Source: Apostichopus parvimensis
Taxonomy: Eukaryota > Echinodermata > Holothuroidea > Aspidochirotida > Stichopodidae
Direction of reading: 5' to 3'
NCBI GenBank assembly: GCA_000934455.1
Contig: KN885117.1
Location: 3,220 to 33,999 of the forward strand
DNA length: 30,780 nucleotides
Part shown: positions 1 through 9,244 of the stretch, piece by piece
Layout: every line of letters starts with the position of its first letter
How positions within the stretch are numbered: the first letter of the stretch is position 1
Position numbers and translations under genes: made by a program
Notes under the pieces: generated by a model
The model's input: only the letters and a program-made list of their open reading frames with translations
What the model was told of the DNA's origin: nothing
The model's database searches: none

Positions 1-273
1 TCAAATTGAAGGCGATTTTCGCCGTTTATCTGGGGCTGCCTTCTTTGGACGCTGGTGTGCTGGGGAGGGGTTTTTCGTTTCGCTGCGTGCGGGTCGTCCT
101 TTTGTAATTTTTTGAATGTTTGAGTGGGTGGTTGGGGGTTTTGTCTCTGCAGGTCAGCTGGCGAAGGTTTTTGGCTCGCTTGACCTGAGTTTCGTTTGTC
201 AGTATGGGATGGTTCGGTAGTGCCGTTTGGCCGTGACGTTTTGTATCCCGCATGGCGGGTCACGTAAAAAGCA
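1..273 (+). mobile_element. 3' end of a Tx1/L1-like non-LTR retrotransposon (family A)
   Basis: Bases 2-115 are an open frame that enters from outside the window and ends at a TGA (113-115). It encodes the last 37 residues of a reverse-transcriptase ORF2, including the stretch GAAFFGRWCAGEG. Bases 116-273 are the 3' UTR, which contains GAGTGGGTGGTTGGGGG and the short hairpin CCCGC-atg-GCGGG and ends in cacgtaaaaagca with no poly(A). The assignment comes from repeats within the window: the same tail recurs at 20520-20665 and 23430-23705, and in the latter it directly follows a recognisable Tx1-like ORF2. The upstream part lies outside the window, so I cannot tell whether the copy is full length. 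Confidence 0.75.
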
Positions 274-1106
274 CATTATAATTAGTGCCTGCAGTACATG
301 CCGTAAGTAACACAATTAACGTGGGGTTAGCCCAAGTATCATAGCTAGTTAGGCTACATGCAACAACACAATGCTGTTTTTAGCCCAGGTATAGCCTAGG
401 CTAGATGCCTGTAACATTTAAGCCTAAGCTTAGCTAAATATTGGCTGTGGCTCAAACCAAACTTAACATTTTTAACTAGAATTCCTCAAAGTTCCTGCCA
501 TTTTCCCGGTTTGCGCAGTAGCTGGATCAAGCCAAAGTATACGTACAGGCTGCACTGTACGCTGGGCCCGGCTAGGGCGTACGTAGTACTAGGCACAGAG
601 ACAGCAGCAATATGTGACTATACTGGGTGATGATACAACATGCCGTGCTACTATCATAATAAACAGGATAGCCACACGAACCTACAAACATTCGCAGGTG
701 TGAAGCTAGTACACAGTTCCAACATATAAATTTGGGTAGGTTTCTGATTAAAGCCCTTCCGTGACCTGGAAGTAACTTTTGTATACAGATACAGGGCTCA
801 AAAGTAGCGGTTGTCTGCTTGCCTCGGATCGTGAATTTAGGCTGGGACAACTATATTTGCAGACTGTCCGTGGGACAACTATACATGCTTGCATACACAC
901 TTACGTTAAAAAGTAACGATCCTAATCAATACAATGCAGTTCTAATATAAGTTTCGTTCAAAAATTCCGAGGCTGCATGTAACTTTGATACCGGTTGCGC
1001 GATACAAACTAGTCCAATGAAAATATTACAATTTCACACAAGCTGTTTCAATGGAAATACTGCATAGACCTTACTGTCAGCATATGTGAGGATTTTTGTG
1101 CACACA
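274..1106. other. Non-coding spacer
   Basis: I see no gene, RNA or recognisable element here. It is moderately AT-rich single-copy-looking DNA with several taggcta/cctaggc-type words around 340-440. Short open frames on the minus strand (for example 572-850) show no domain and look like chance. Confidence 0.5.
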
Positions 1107-1961
1107 TTAATTGCTATAGTGTACCCCAAGTTGGGCAGCTGTTTGTAGTTGTGTTACAATACATTTTTTTGTATTCTCATTTCCAAGTTGGTTAAGGAAA
1201 CACATCTGTTCAACAATTACTTGAATGGTTGAATTATGAATCAAGTACTTGGACTGCAGTTTCAACAGGAATAGTGCAACGCTTTGTGTAAATTCTTTTA
1301 CATTTTCAGAGGGGTTTTCACCACAAACGACGGTATCCCCTTCATGGCTACTACTACTTGTACGACTTTTGAGATACTGTTCCTGCTCAGTTTCAACAGA
1401 GTCCTGTTCATCTAATTCACTTCTGTCAGAATTGTCTTCATTATGTAGGCCTATGGGGAGTATGGCTTCACCTAGCACATCTGTGGGGCCTTGGCTCACA
1501 GTCACAACATACCTTGAGGCTACATCACCTACTTTATAATTTCTATGATGACGAGACAAGTGAGATGAAAATGATTTCTTATTGCCAAATTGTATTTTAC
1601 AATTTTCGAATGGGCAATCTACCTTTAAACCACTTTCAATATGTCCTCTTAGGTGAGAGATCAATTCCTTGATATCAGAGCTTTGGTGTTGGCAAAATTC
1701 TAGCATACACTTGACACTAACACCTACATTTCGATATGAGCCTAGGCCTTCATCATTGCCATCCCCTTGATCATAGCCTGCTGCTGTGTGATTCCTTGCA
1801 ATATGTGACACTAACGCTTTGTATGTATAAAACGTTCGAATACAACCAGTTATGCAGCAAGTAAAACGTGCGTTTTGAATGTGCCTATGGGTCCTCCAGT
1901 GATTAACGTAATGTGTGATATTCTTGCATTGCAAATTGCAAGTATCACATACAGGTTTCAT
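1107..1961 (-). CDS. C2H2 zinc-finger protein, 284 aa
   Basis: This is the best intact gene in the window. Four C2H2 fingers are visible: C5-x2-C8-x12-H21-x3-H25, C35-x4-C40-x12-H53-x4-H58, C85-x4-C90-x12-H103-x3-H107 and C116-x4-C121-x12-H134-x3-H138. A Ser/Glu/Asp-rich linker follows (about residues 170-225), then a hydrophobic predicted helical stretch at about 231-256 (ALFLLKLQSKYLI). That tail resembles a group of uncharacterised zinc-finger proteins I recall from fish and marine invertebrates, but I have not verified this. The likely role is nucleic-acid binding in the nucleus; the target is unknown. The ATG at 1961 is the first in frame and lies 11 bases after a possible splice acceptor (TTTTCAAG), so upstream exons are possible. 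The frame is free of stops although it sits among decayed transposons. It could be a host gene, a domesticated element gene, or one exon of a larger gene. Confidence 0.75.
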   Translation of the reverse strand: MKPVCDTCNLQCKNITHYVNHWRTHRHIQNARFTCCITGCIRTFYTYKALVSHIARNHTAAGYDQGDGNDEGLGSYRNVGVSVKCMLEFCQHQSSDIKELISHLRGHIESGLKVDCPFENCKIQFGNKKSFSSHLSRHHRNYKVGDVASRYVVTVSQGPTDVLGEAILPIGLHNEDNSDRSELDEQDSVETEQEQYLKSRTSSSSHEGDTVVCGENPSENVKEFTQSVALFLLKLQSKYLIHNSTIQVIVEQMCFLNQLGNENTKKCIVTQLQTAAQLGVHYSN

Positions 1962-2434
1962 GCTCGTAATCTTGAAAATTCAATAAATCACTTGCCTGTT
2001 TGACACTGCATTCTTGTCCAACTGAATCTGAAACTTGGATATTCATGTAAGACGAACTACGAAGTGTTACAACATGGACAGCACTCACATTTATTTACGT
2101 ATGTCCGTACGTACGTGTACATTTACTCGTTCTCGCTCAACGCTCTACATACGTACGTCTGTACTGTTCCGATCCTGCATGTTGTAACTTGCCTCGGCGA
2201 TGCGCAGGCTAGGCACGCATGCATTAGTAGTACCAACGAAGGAAAGTAAGGGAAAAGGCCGCGAAAAGGAAGTTAGCTAAAAGACTCCTGGTTGGCGCAA
2301 TTACACCATGTGATCAACGTAGCCAATGGGCGAGACTAAAGCCAATGTAATATCAAGTTGAAACTTGTTGTGATGATAACTGATACACAACAAATTCAAG
2401 CGGTATTTCAGTTCAAGGATGTCAATAAATTAAC
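1962..2434. other. Upstream region of the zinc-finger gene, no gene seen
   Basis: No coding sequence is recognised. It contains runs of the palindrome tacgtacg around 2095-2160. Given the orientation of the zinc-finger gene this would be its 5' flank, but I see no convincing TATA or initiator element. Confidence 0.4.
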
Positions 2435-2555
2435 GTTATTTTACTATATTTATGTGATTGTAGTCTGAGCACTATACGTTTAGGTTAAATACCTAAAAGA
2501 ATGCTAACTAACAGTTGTTATTTCACGAAACAGCTAGTGACGGATTCTTACAGTG
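2435..2555. repeat. Dispersed repeat, copy 1 (MITE-like)
   Basis: It matches 3921-4061 in direct orientation. Shared blocks in order are gttatttta, tctgagcact, a tttaggtaaatacc-like block, gttatttcacg and a terminal ttcttacagtg. This copy is about 20 bp shorter. The terminal cttacagtg word and AT-rich body suggest a small non-autonomous DNA element, but I could not define inverted termini. Confidence 0.55.
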
Positions 2556-2617
2556 ATACCGTCAGGCAAAAGTTAGGTGACCTACCCGATGAGGGCTACA
2601 TATTCGTGACACTATAC

Positions 2618-2944
2618 TAAGGAGCTTTAGATTGCACGACGCGGAGTAGTGCAACGGGGAAGTTAACCGACAGTGTACGTCGTCGCACTGACTCCCCCGT
2701 CATGTTGGCTTTGCGCTTAAGATTCTTACTACGGGAAAATGACAGTCATTTGGTTATCTTGGCCTGGTCAGAGGACATATGACGTCATACGCTATCTCAA
2801 GTTGTGGTTTTCAGCACAACGTGAAAACACCTTGACACCCGGTGTAAAATCTCAGGGACAACGAGATGGTGAAGTAGACGCATGCGCAGAACGCAGGACT
2901 TTTCGTCGTAGAGAGGTCCGCATCGTGCAATCTAAAGCTCCTTA
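2618..2944. mobile_element. 327-bp inverted-repeat element (MITE-like)
   Basis: It is bounded by 28-bp terminal inverted repeats: 2618-2645 begins taaggagctttagattgcac, and 2917-2944 is its reverse complement with 27 of 28 positions matching. The element has no coding capacity. The termini can be read as flanked by TA on each side, which would fit a TA target duplication, but TA is palindromic so this is weak evidence. The superfamily is not assigned. A non-autonomous DNA transposon is the simplest reading; a foldback structure formed by other means is possible. Confidence 0.7.
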
Positions 2945-3920
2945 CTATCTGGGGAGCGCCACTCAAGTTGGCGCGTAACATTACAACCAAATTGTTTGGC
3001 TAAATATCTCCTATATCGCCCGATATGACACTTCACAGGACTTATGGCAACACAGAACTTTAATTGAGAGGGGGGGGGGCACAACCCAGCCCATTTTTAC
3101 CTAGCCCACTGGTCCACCGGACATTCAACCCAAGTGTCCGTATGGCCAGTCCGCACCGACTTGTATACTATAAAGGATTACATTACGTAGACGACTATAC
3201 GTTGCCCTTTTACCTTATTAATGCTTCTGCTTGAACATGCACTGTATTTTTGTGCCGTAAATCATGGCGGCGGGATTCCGGTTATGTGGCCGCCAACCTA
3301 TATCCGCCGCCTCTGCCGTAAACGGAATCACTGCTTCAACACTTTAGCAGGACATTTCCCCCATGCTTATAACACCATAACAGTAACATCAACTACATAT
3401 AGGCTATATACGGTACAAAAACTGTTTTTCCATGATTAGGGGAGACAACTGTGAAAAAAACACCGAAACAGCGCTCATCGTTGAATTCACAAGCGTATAG
3501 GAAATTTCAGAACTCGGTGCGGGGTTTTGTACTGAACACTACAATATCGGGACTTATTGGGAAGGGGTCTACGATGTTTGTATTAGCATAGGCCTATACG
3601 TCTTGCAAGTATATATAATACAGGCCTATACTTGTTTGAAATGTTGATACTTTTCCGTAAAACACAGTGTTGAATTACAGATTGCAACCGTAAACTTACA
3701 AGATTCTGATATTTCCCTGTTAATTAACAGAAGATGATGAAATGCCTGTTACTTTACAATTTCTGCGTCATTTTACGTCTTTCAAATGTCAATTGAAGTT
3801 ACTACATCGTGAAATAACAAGAAAGGTGTCGTACATTTACACACACTACAGTTAAATTACACAATAACGATACGTTAATGTTAAATAACAGTGTATGACG
3901 ATACATTAACATTATATAAT
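2945..3920. other. Non-coding region, no gene seen
   Basis: It includes a run of 10 G at 3070-3079 and several aggcctata words at 3590-3630. From about 3640 the AT-rich, acagt-containing sequence may be the other half of the small element that ends at 4061. No coding region is supported; the frame at 3221-3439 has no recognisable domain. Confidence 0.4.
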
Positions 3921-4061
3921 GTTATTTTACCATGTTTACGTAATTGTTCGTCTGAGCACTGTACTTTTAGGGTAAAATACCGTAAGAACGTAGAAAAACA
4001 GGATCTGACTGTTATTTCACGCGGCAAAACTCCTGTAAAATAACGTACATTTCTTACAGTG
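3921..4061. repeat. Dispersed repeat, copy 2, inserted at the end of a LINE
   Basis: It is homologous to 2435-2555 and shares the terminal ttcttacagtg. At 4062 it meets the LINE ORF2 frame directly, so the LINE reading frame runs on into the repeat and stops there. This copy therefore postdates the LINE or truncated it. Confidence 0.55.
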
Positions 4062-4062
4062 T

Positions 4063-6091
4063 AGCAATCCATTCCATGCTTTATATGCAAATGTTGCTAG
4101 CTGGACTCGTATATTATCATTTAGTTTTAATAAATTTAATCTTTTGAATAATGGGCTAGTATGATCACGTGATGCAGCATGTGAATTATGGCGGATAGCT
4201 CTCTTCTGGAGGACACATAGGTGATTAAGATTTGTAGAATAGGTTCCTGACCAAATGGTCGTGCAATAAGTTAATTGGGGTAAAATCAGAGTTATATACA
4301 GTGTTCTGAGTATATTTGGAGGTAAATAATGTTTTAATTTGCATATAATACCAGTATTTCTAACAACTCTGTTACAGACTGCTGATATATGATCACGCCA
4401 CGAAAGTTTACTGTCTATGTGTACACCCAATAATTTAGTAGTGTTAACCCGATTAATAATTTCATCATTCATGGTAATATTGTGATCCCATCTGAATGAG
4501 TGTCTAGATAACTATCAAGCCAATTTAATGTTGTTCCTCTGATACCATAAAAAGATAATTTACTTAGTGATATTTTGTGATCGATGGTGTCAAAAGCTCT
4601 AAATTGGTCGAGAAAACCGCCTACACAGGTATTATTCTTATCAAGACTATTATATATATTGTTGAATGGTCAGGACGAAATCCGTACTGCTGGTTATTTA
4701 GAAAACATTAATCGTTCAATGATTGTTGAAAAGACTGACAATTAAGATATAGGGCGGTAATTCTCAAAATGACTGGGGTCTCCTTTTTTAAAGATTGGTT
4801 TTACCTTTGCTATATTAAGCTTATCCGGAAAAATGCCGGTGTTTAAGGAAATATTGCAGAGATGAGTTAAAGGCTTTACAATGTATGGGATTACTTGTTT
4901 GATTTACAAAGAATGTTAAAGTTGCAATCATCATATTGAAATGTTACCGTTTTTATTGAGAATTTCATTAATTCTACACCAAGTACTGTTTACGTTGTTT
5001 CTACTCTGCTTGAATTTATCATAAAAGTATAATCGTTTGCAATATCGTATAACATGGTTTAATTTATTACGGTACATTTTGTAAAAAGACTTAGTATGTT
5101 CAGTAGGATTCTTTAAATAACGTCTAAATAATATGTTCTTCCTTTTCATTGATTTTAAAATGCCCTTACTGATCCAGGGATGTTTTTTAGTACGTTTCTT
5201 TTTTGGATTGAACACTTGAGTAGGAAAGCAATAATAGTAAATGTATTATAAGCAGTATTAACATCTGGTTCGTTTAGGACATTGTCCCATGTAGTTTTCC
5301 CAATTTCAGAAGTAACAAGTTTTATATTATTATCACTGTTATTACGTGCATAAATGGGATAAATGGGCATTGACAAACACTGGAAAGTGATCAATGATAT
5401 CACTTACAAAAATGCCTGATGAAAGTTTAGAATTACTATTAGTTATAATATTGTCATTCAACGTTCAAGAGGTACTGCTCACTCTGGTTGGTCTTGATAT
5501 AGTAGGATAGAAACCATTTGAGTAGAGGTTATTTAGAAACTCAGGTGATTTGTTTTTATCTAACAAATCAATATTAAAATCCCCCATTATGTAGGAAGTA
5601 CAGTTTAGCTGATTAATGGTAATACAAATATTTTGCATGTTATAATAAAATTGTTCTAAAGAACCATTTGGAGCTCCATAAACAATACCAATAATGATTT
5701 TTTCTTTAGAATTTGGCAAGTTTACCTCAATAAATAAGATTCAATGATGTCGTTAAATGTTGGTAGATCTGGTTGGTGTTTAAAGTTTTATCCATTGTGC
5801 ACATTTAAGCTGACACCGCAACCCCTTCTGTTAAGACGATGTTTTCCTATAATTTTGTAATTTTTCATATGAATAAGGGGTAATGGGTAGTCGCTTAGCC
5901 ACGTTTCGGTGAAGCCAAGTACAGAGAATTCATTCTTTAGTAATGATATAAAGGTATTTATTTCGTTTACATTTTTTTTTTAGACTGCGACTGTACATAG
6001 ATAAGCAATTATTTGGTGGTAACCTGTTATAACAATCTACGTCAAAATACTCACAAAGCACACTGTTATCATTTTGAGTCCTCGCAAACAT
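4063..6091 (-). pseudogene. ORF2 (endonuclease-reverse transcriptase) of a Jockey/CR1-group LINE, decayed
   Basis: The enzyme of this family nicks target DNA and reverse transcribes its own RNA. A likely start is the ATG at 6091. Visible in order are FTETWLSD of the apurinic-type endonuclease (about 5910), RRGCGVSLNVHNG (about 5820), GDFNIDLL (5600-5570), a linker rich in Lys/Arg (5215-4931), YGFRPDHST (about 4690), AFDTIDHK-like residues (about 4590), GIRGTTLNWLDSYL (about 4520) and the C-terminal LLGVHIDSKLSW...LPPNILRTLY...LILPQLTYC block (4440-4260). The frame shifts repeatedly. Between SYLD and ITMNDEI (about 4500) the part that should carry the catalytic YxDD motif is missing, so the copy lacks its active site. 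The 3' end is cut by the repeat at 3921-4061. The group is assigned from motif style; the exact clade is uncertain. Confidence 0.8.
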
Positions 6092-6116
6092 TATCCATTA
6101 AATTAATATCGATTAT

Positions 6117-7171
6117 TTAGCAAGGTTGCAAGTTCCTGGCTTTTCGCAGATTTGGAATGAATGACTTTTTCTTCAGTCTAACAGTTCTAAATTGACCTTT
6201 GTCATAAGACATTTGTCGTTTGAATCGTTGAGGTAATTCCGTAGTTGGTTTCTCTGACGTTGTTTTGTTACCAGTAGAGTTAGTTACTTCAGTCGCTTTG
6301 TTTCCTCCAGTTGCTTTCGTATTTTCAGTATCCTCTTGAGTTGGTTTTGTGGGTCTTTGTTTTCTCGTTTTGCTTCTTTTTAGTCTCGTTGGTCTCCATG
6401 CCCACTGCCTTGTGTTTGGTAAGACTGGTCCATGGCCTCTTTTGTTTGGTCTTTGTGTTGGACGTTGGCATGCGTAGGTGGGCTTACAATGTCTATGCCT
6501 GTTGCTGGGTCACCGTTACCATGGTGATCATTCTTGACATCTCCGGCTTGTGGACAATTGGAACTTTTGTGTCCTAGATCGTTACATTTCAAGCACCTTA
6601 CTTGTGGACATTTCGCTTCCCATGGCAATGACTTTGTGAATTACATTCCCTGCATACATATTTGGGGCAATTCCGCATAATATGGTCATTTTCCAAGCAT
6701 AAATTACATACCCTGGTTTGTCCATTGTGCTTTAGCCTCATTGCTTTTGTACTTTTGTATTCGGTTGGTAGTTGCAGTCGTATGTAACGAATCCCATTTT
6801 CAATATTGGGAAATTCCGGGTATGTGTTGTGGTACCATTTCCCTTTAAGTTTACAGCGAAATTCGAGTAGTTTTTCTCAGAGTTTATCGTCGTCAATGTA
6901 GGAGGGAACACCAAATAAACTCACAGTTAAAAATGACCTTCACACTCCATGAACGTTGCAAGTGCTGTCGTTTATTACTATACCTGTCTCTATTAATAGA
7001 TCTGCATCCTCCTTGTTTCGTAAAGTTATAATCCAATTTCCAGATGACTTCACACAGCTCAATATCGTCACTGATTGATTTCAGCACATCCTTGACTTCA
7101 TATGAATCGTCCTTAACTCTTACACTACACTCCTTTAATGCACCCATCCTTTGATGTTTCGCGGAACCCAT
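6117..7171 (-). pseudogene. ORF1 (gag-like zinc-knuckle protein) of the same LINE
   Basis: The N-terminal part reads MGSAKHQRMGALKECSVRVK and continues with VKDVLKSISDDIELCEVIWK. After frameshifts come CCHC zinc-knuckle remnants, CNLCLENDHIMRNC-like (about 6710-6660) and CLKCNDLGHKSSNC (about 6590-6550). A Thr/Lys-rich tail follows, ending RNLQPC and a TAA at 6117-6119, 26 bases before the ORF2 start at 6091. ORF1 proteins of LINEs bind their own RNA in a ribonucleoprotein particle. ORF1 followed closely by ORF2 on one strand supports one element of about 3.1 kb or more. Several in-frame stops show it is dead. Confidence 0.7.
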
Positions 7172-7818
7172 CTCAATGAACCGTCAGGCATAATTTCGTG
7201 CATATGATACAGAAAATAGTGAAAATAATGAGGTGCTGAAAACGATGACTACTATCGATGAATCTTAGGTCCTATAGTTTTAGTTTTAATCTTCGAGACA
7301 CCATTTCTGGTGTAGAAAGTTTGGCGATATATTTTAACTCCATGAAGTCACAACCCCAAAATTGATAAAAATAAAAAAACATTCAAACCATCCTGAGTTT
7401 GCCGGTGCCCGTACAACAACATGTTTGCAATCAATTGCGCCAAGGCACATAGGAAAGTTAAAGTACGACCAGAACTCTCTAGCAATTCTTTGCCAATCTT
7501 CCTTCGTGGGAAATTTTAACACATTATGAAGTGCATTCCAAATCGCGGCTGTCGTTTCCTTGAATATGCCATTTACGGTTGACTTTCCCAGTCTGAAACT
7601 TATTGTAACAGTTTGTTGTGAGTCGCCTGTTGCTATCAGTCTCAACGTTACTGCCAACCGTTGAGATGGGCTGATGGGATACCGGAGAGTTCCAAAATGA
7701 ACTAGTCGACGTCCCACTTCTTGCAAAAGAGCATCAAAGCGAACCCTAGACATCCGGAAGTAGCGATGGTGGGTTTCTACATCATACAGTCTCATTTCAT
7801 TAATGAGAGCATGGAATT

Positions 7819-7827
7819 CACCCTTTT
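7819..7827. repeat. 9-bp target-site duplication, left
   Basis: caccctttt is identical to 7998-8006. The two copies flank the U2-headed retroelement inside the Harbinger transposase. Confidence 0.7.
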
Positions 7828-7997
7828 TAAGGAAAAGTCGCCCAGGAAAGAACCTGGGCACGAAAACCAAAAGACTGATCCGCTCTCGGCCCCAGTCCCC
7901 TTGCATCGGGACTGTGATCATCGTCAGGTGTGCATCACCATTCCCCTCGAAAGGGAACAGATAATACACATGTTCGTAGCCAAAAGGCCGAGAAGCG
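7828..7997 (-). mobile_element. SINE-like element with U2 snRNA-derived 5' head (copy 1)
   Basis: Read on the minus strand it starts CGCTTCTCGGCCTTTTGGCT, identical to U2 snRNA from nucleotide 3. It stays U2-like through the branch-point-recognition segment (GTGTATTATCTGTTC here, GTGTAGTATCTGTTC in U2), with 39 of 43 positions matching. The U2 resemblance then ends. The rest can form three stems: TTCCCTT/AGGGGAA, CAGTCCC/GGGACTG and GCCCAGG/CCTGGGC. The 3' end is GACTTTTCCTTA. Perfect 9-bp duplications flank it and it interrupts a protein-coding frame. Together these are the hallmarks of a retrotransposed short element. SINEs with U1 or U2 heads (SINEU) are known from crocodilians. An alternative is a one-off chimera of U2 RNA with another RNA, but the second copy at 20360-20514 makes a repeat family more likely. 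Confidence 0.75.
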
Positions 7998-8006
7998 CAC
8001 CCTTTT
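7998..8006. repeat. 9-bp target-site duplication, right
   Basis: caccctttt is identical to 7819-7827 and directly abuts the U2-like 5' end of the inserted element. Confidence 0.7.
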
Positions 8007-8281
8007 CACTGATTCAAAGGGCGGATATACCATCGCCGTCCATTTGGTCTTGACTGGCGTCGATGATGAGCCAGCCACAGTAGTGACAGAAGCAACATTT
8101 CCTCAATACCATCCATTCTCACCAATCAATCAATGACAGGTCTACAGGAAAAGGATTGCTGAAAAGTGATGCACTTCGCCGGCGTACGTATACGATTTTT
8201 CAAATAAAGTATCAACGCATTTAACACGTGCGTTTCCACACGCGAACGCAAACTTAATGCGTATCTATTTTAAATGTTGCA

Positions 8282-8580
8282 AAAATTTGGTCGGAAAACA
8301 TGTTGGTCGAAAACAAGTTGGTCCAAACAAAATTTGGTCTGAACAAATTTGGTCATCAAACAAGTTGATCACAAAAAATGTTTGTCAAGAAATATTTGGT
8401 CCGAAGCATGTTGGTTGGCCCAAAATAAATTTGGTGTTAACAAAATTTTAGTCACAAGAACACTTTCGTAAAAAAATATTCGTCTGAAATCATGTTGTTA
8501 GTCCTAAAAAATTTTAAGAGTCACAACCAATTTTAAGAGTGAACAAAATATTTGGTCCGAAAACATGTTGGTAAACAAAA
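8282..8580. repeat. Degenerate short-period tandem repeat
   Basis: It is built from diverged copies of a word like aaatttggtccgaacaagttggtc, with spacing of about 16-18 bases between successive ttggtc cores. At least a dozen variants are seen, such as catgttggtcg, caagttggtcc and atatttggtccg. The repeat is AT-rich and non-coding. It looks like an old minisatellite; no function is evident. Confidence 0.65.
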
Positions 8581-8788
8581 ACGACGGAGCATAGAGATGT
8601 AACCGTCCACTTACTGGTCAATTTCCTTTCTTATTTGCGTGACACCAACTGCCGTGGAGCGTTCAGCCGGTCGCTAAGCTAAGGATGTGGATTGGTTGAC
8701 ATCATCCTGAACATTGGCGTTCTCCATTTTAGTTTCCACAACCAGTGAGGACTGCTTATCATTTACTACTTCCTCCAAGTACGAGTTG

Positions 8789-9074
8789 GCTTTCGTGGAG
8801 TGCAGACGTGTTTCGCTCTCGCTCTCCATATACTACAGATTTGTGATATATATATATATATCTATACTGTACTGTGCTTCCCGCCAGGCGGGCGTGGTAA
8901 TTTGTCTTAGTGCGTGCGTGCTACAGGCGTTGTATTTTTTTCTATATACAACATATCGTTCTTACTTTACAAGTCTTTTCATTACTTTTCTTTTCTTTGT
9001 TCGAACAGGCATATGTACATGCAGTAGTACAGTGAACTGTGGAATGTAGCCCGCAGGGCGAGTCACGTAAAAAG
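8789..9074 (+). mobile_element. Short element with Tx1-like 5' and 3' ends
   Basis: The left end, tttcgtggagtgcagacgtg (8791-8810), closely matches the first bases of the nested Tx1-like element at 12168-12190, including the following gctctcca. The right end carries cccgcagggcgagtcacgtaaaaag, the family-A 3' terminus, as quoted blocks cccgc, gggcg and acgtaaaaag. Between them are an AT microsatellite (about 8848-8862), a cccgccaggcggg hairpin and no coding sequence. It may be an internally deleted, non-autonomous derivative. Chance juxtaposition of a 5' piece and a 3' piece is the alternative. Confidence 0.5.
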
Positions 9075-9244
9075 TACCGTGGAATTTAGCGACAGATGTG
9101 CACACTGTAGGTACTGGGATTTTGAAGAGTTGGTTGTTGGAATCGCTGAAACGTCAAAGCACGGATTAGGTCATGTAATACACGTTATTGGTTTTCGATC
9201 GGGACGCAAACTTTTTTTCTCTAATAACATTACTGTTGGATCCT

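Larger units (their letters stand above)
7334..8116 (-). pseudogene. PIF/Harbinger-type transposase, truncated and interrupted
   Basis: A start at 8116 gives MDGIEEMLLLSLLWLAHHRR and then WYIRPLNQ. After a 170-bp insertion it resumes as KKGEFHALINEMRL and runs through RYFRMSRVRFDALLQEVG, ISPSQRLAVTLRLIATGDS, REFWSYFNFPMCLGAIDCKH and VVVRAPANSG. The GAIDCKH block contains the first catalytic Asp of the Harbinger/HARBI1 DDE nuclease. The protein then degenerates, and the remaining catalytic residues are absent from the window. Once the insertion is ignored the two halves still do not share a frame (about 2 nt are missing near LNQ), so the gene was already broken or became so independently. The partner Myb-like protein and the terminal inverted repeats were not found. 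Confidence 0.85.

Noticed and set aside
7721..8136. Plus-strand frames across the Harbinger/SINE region
   Set aside because: They are antisense to the transposase and the U2-headed insert.
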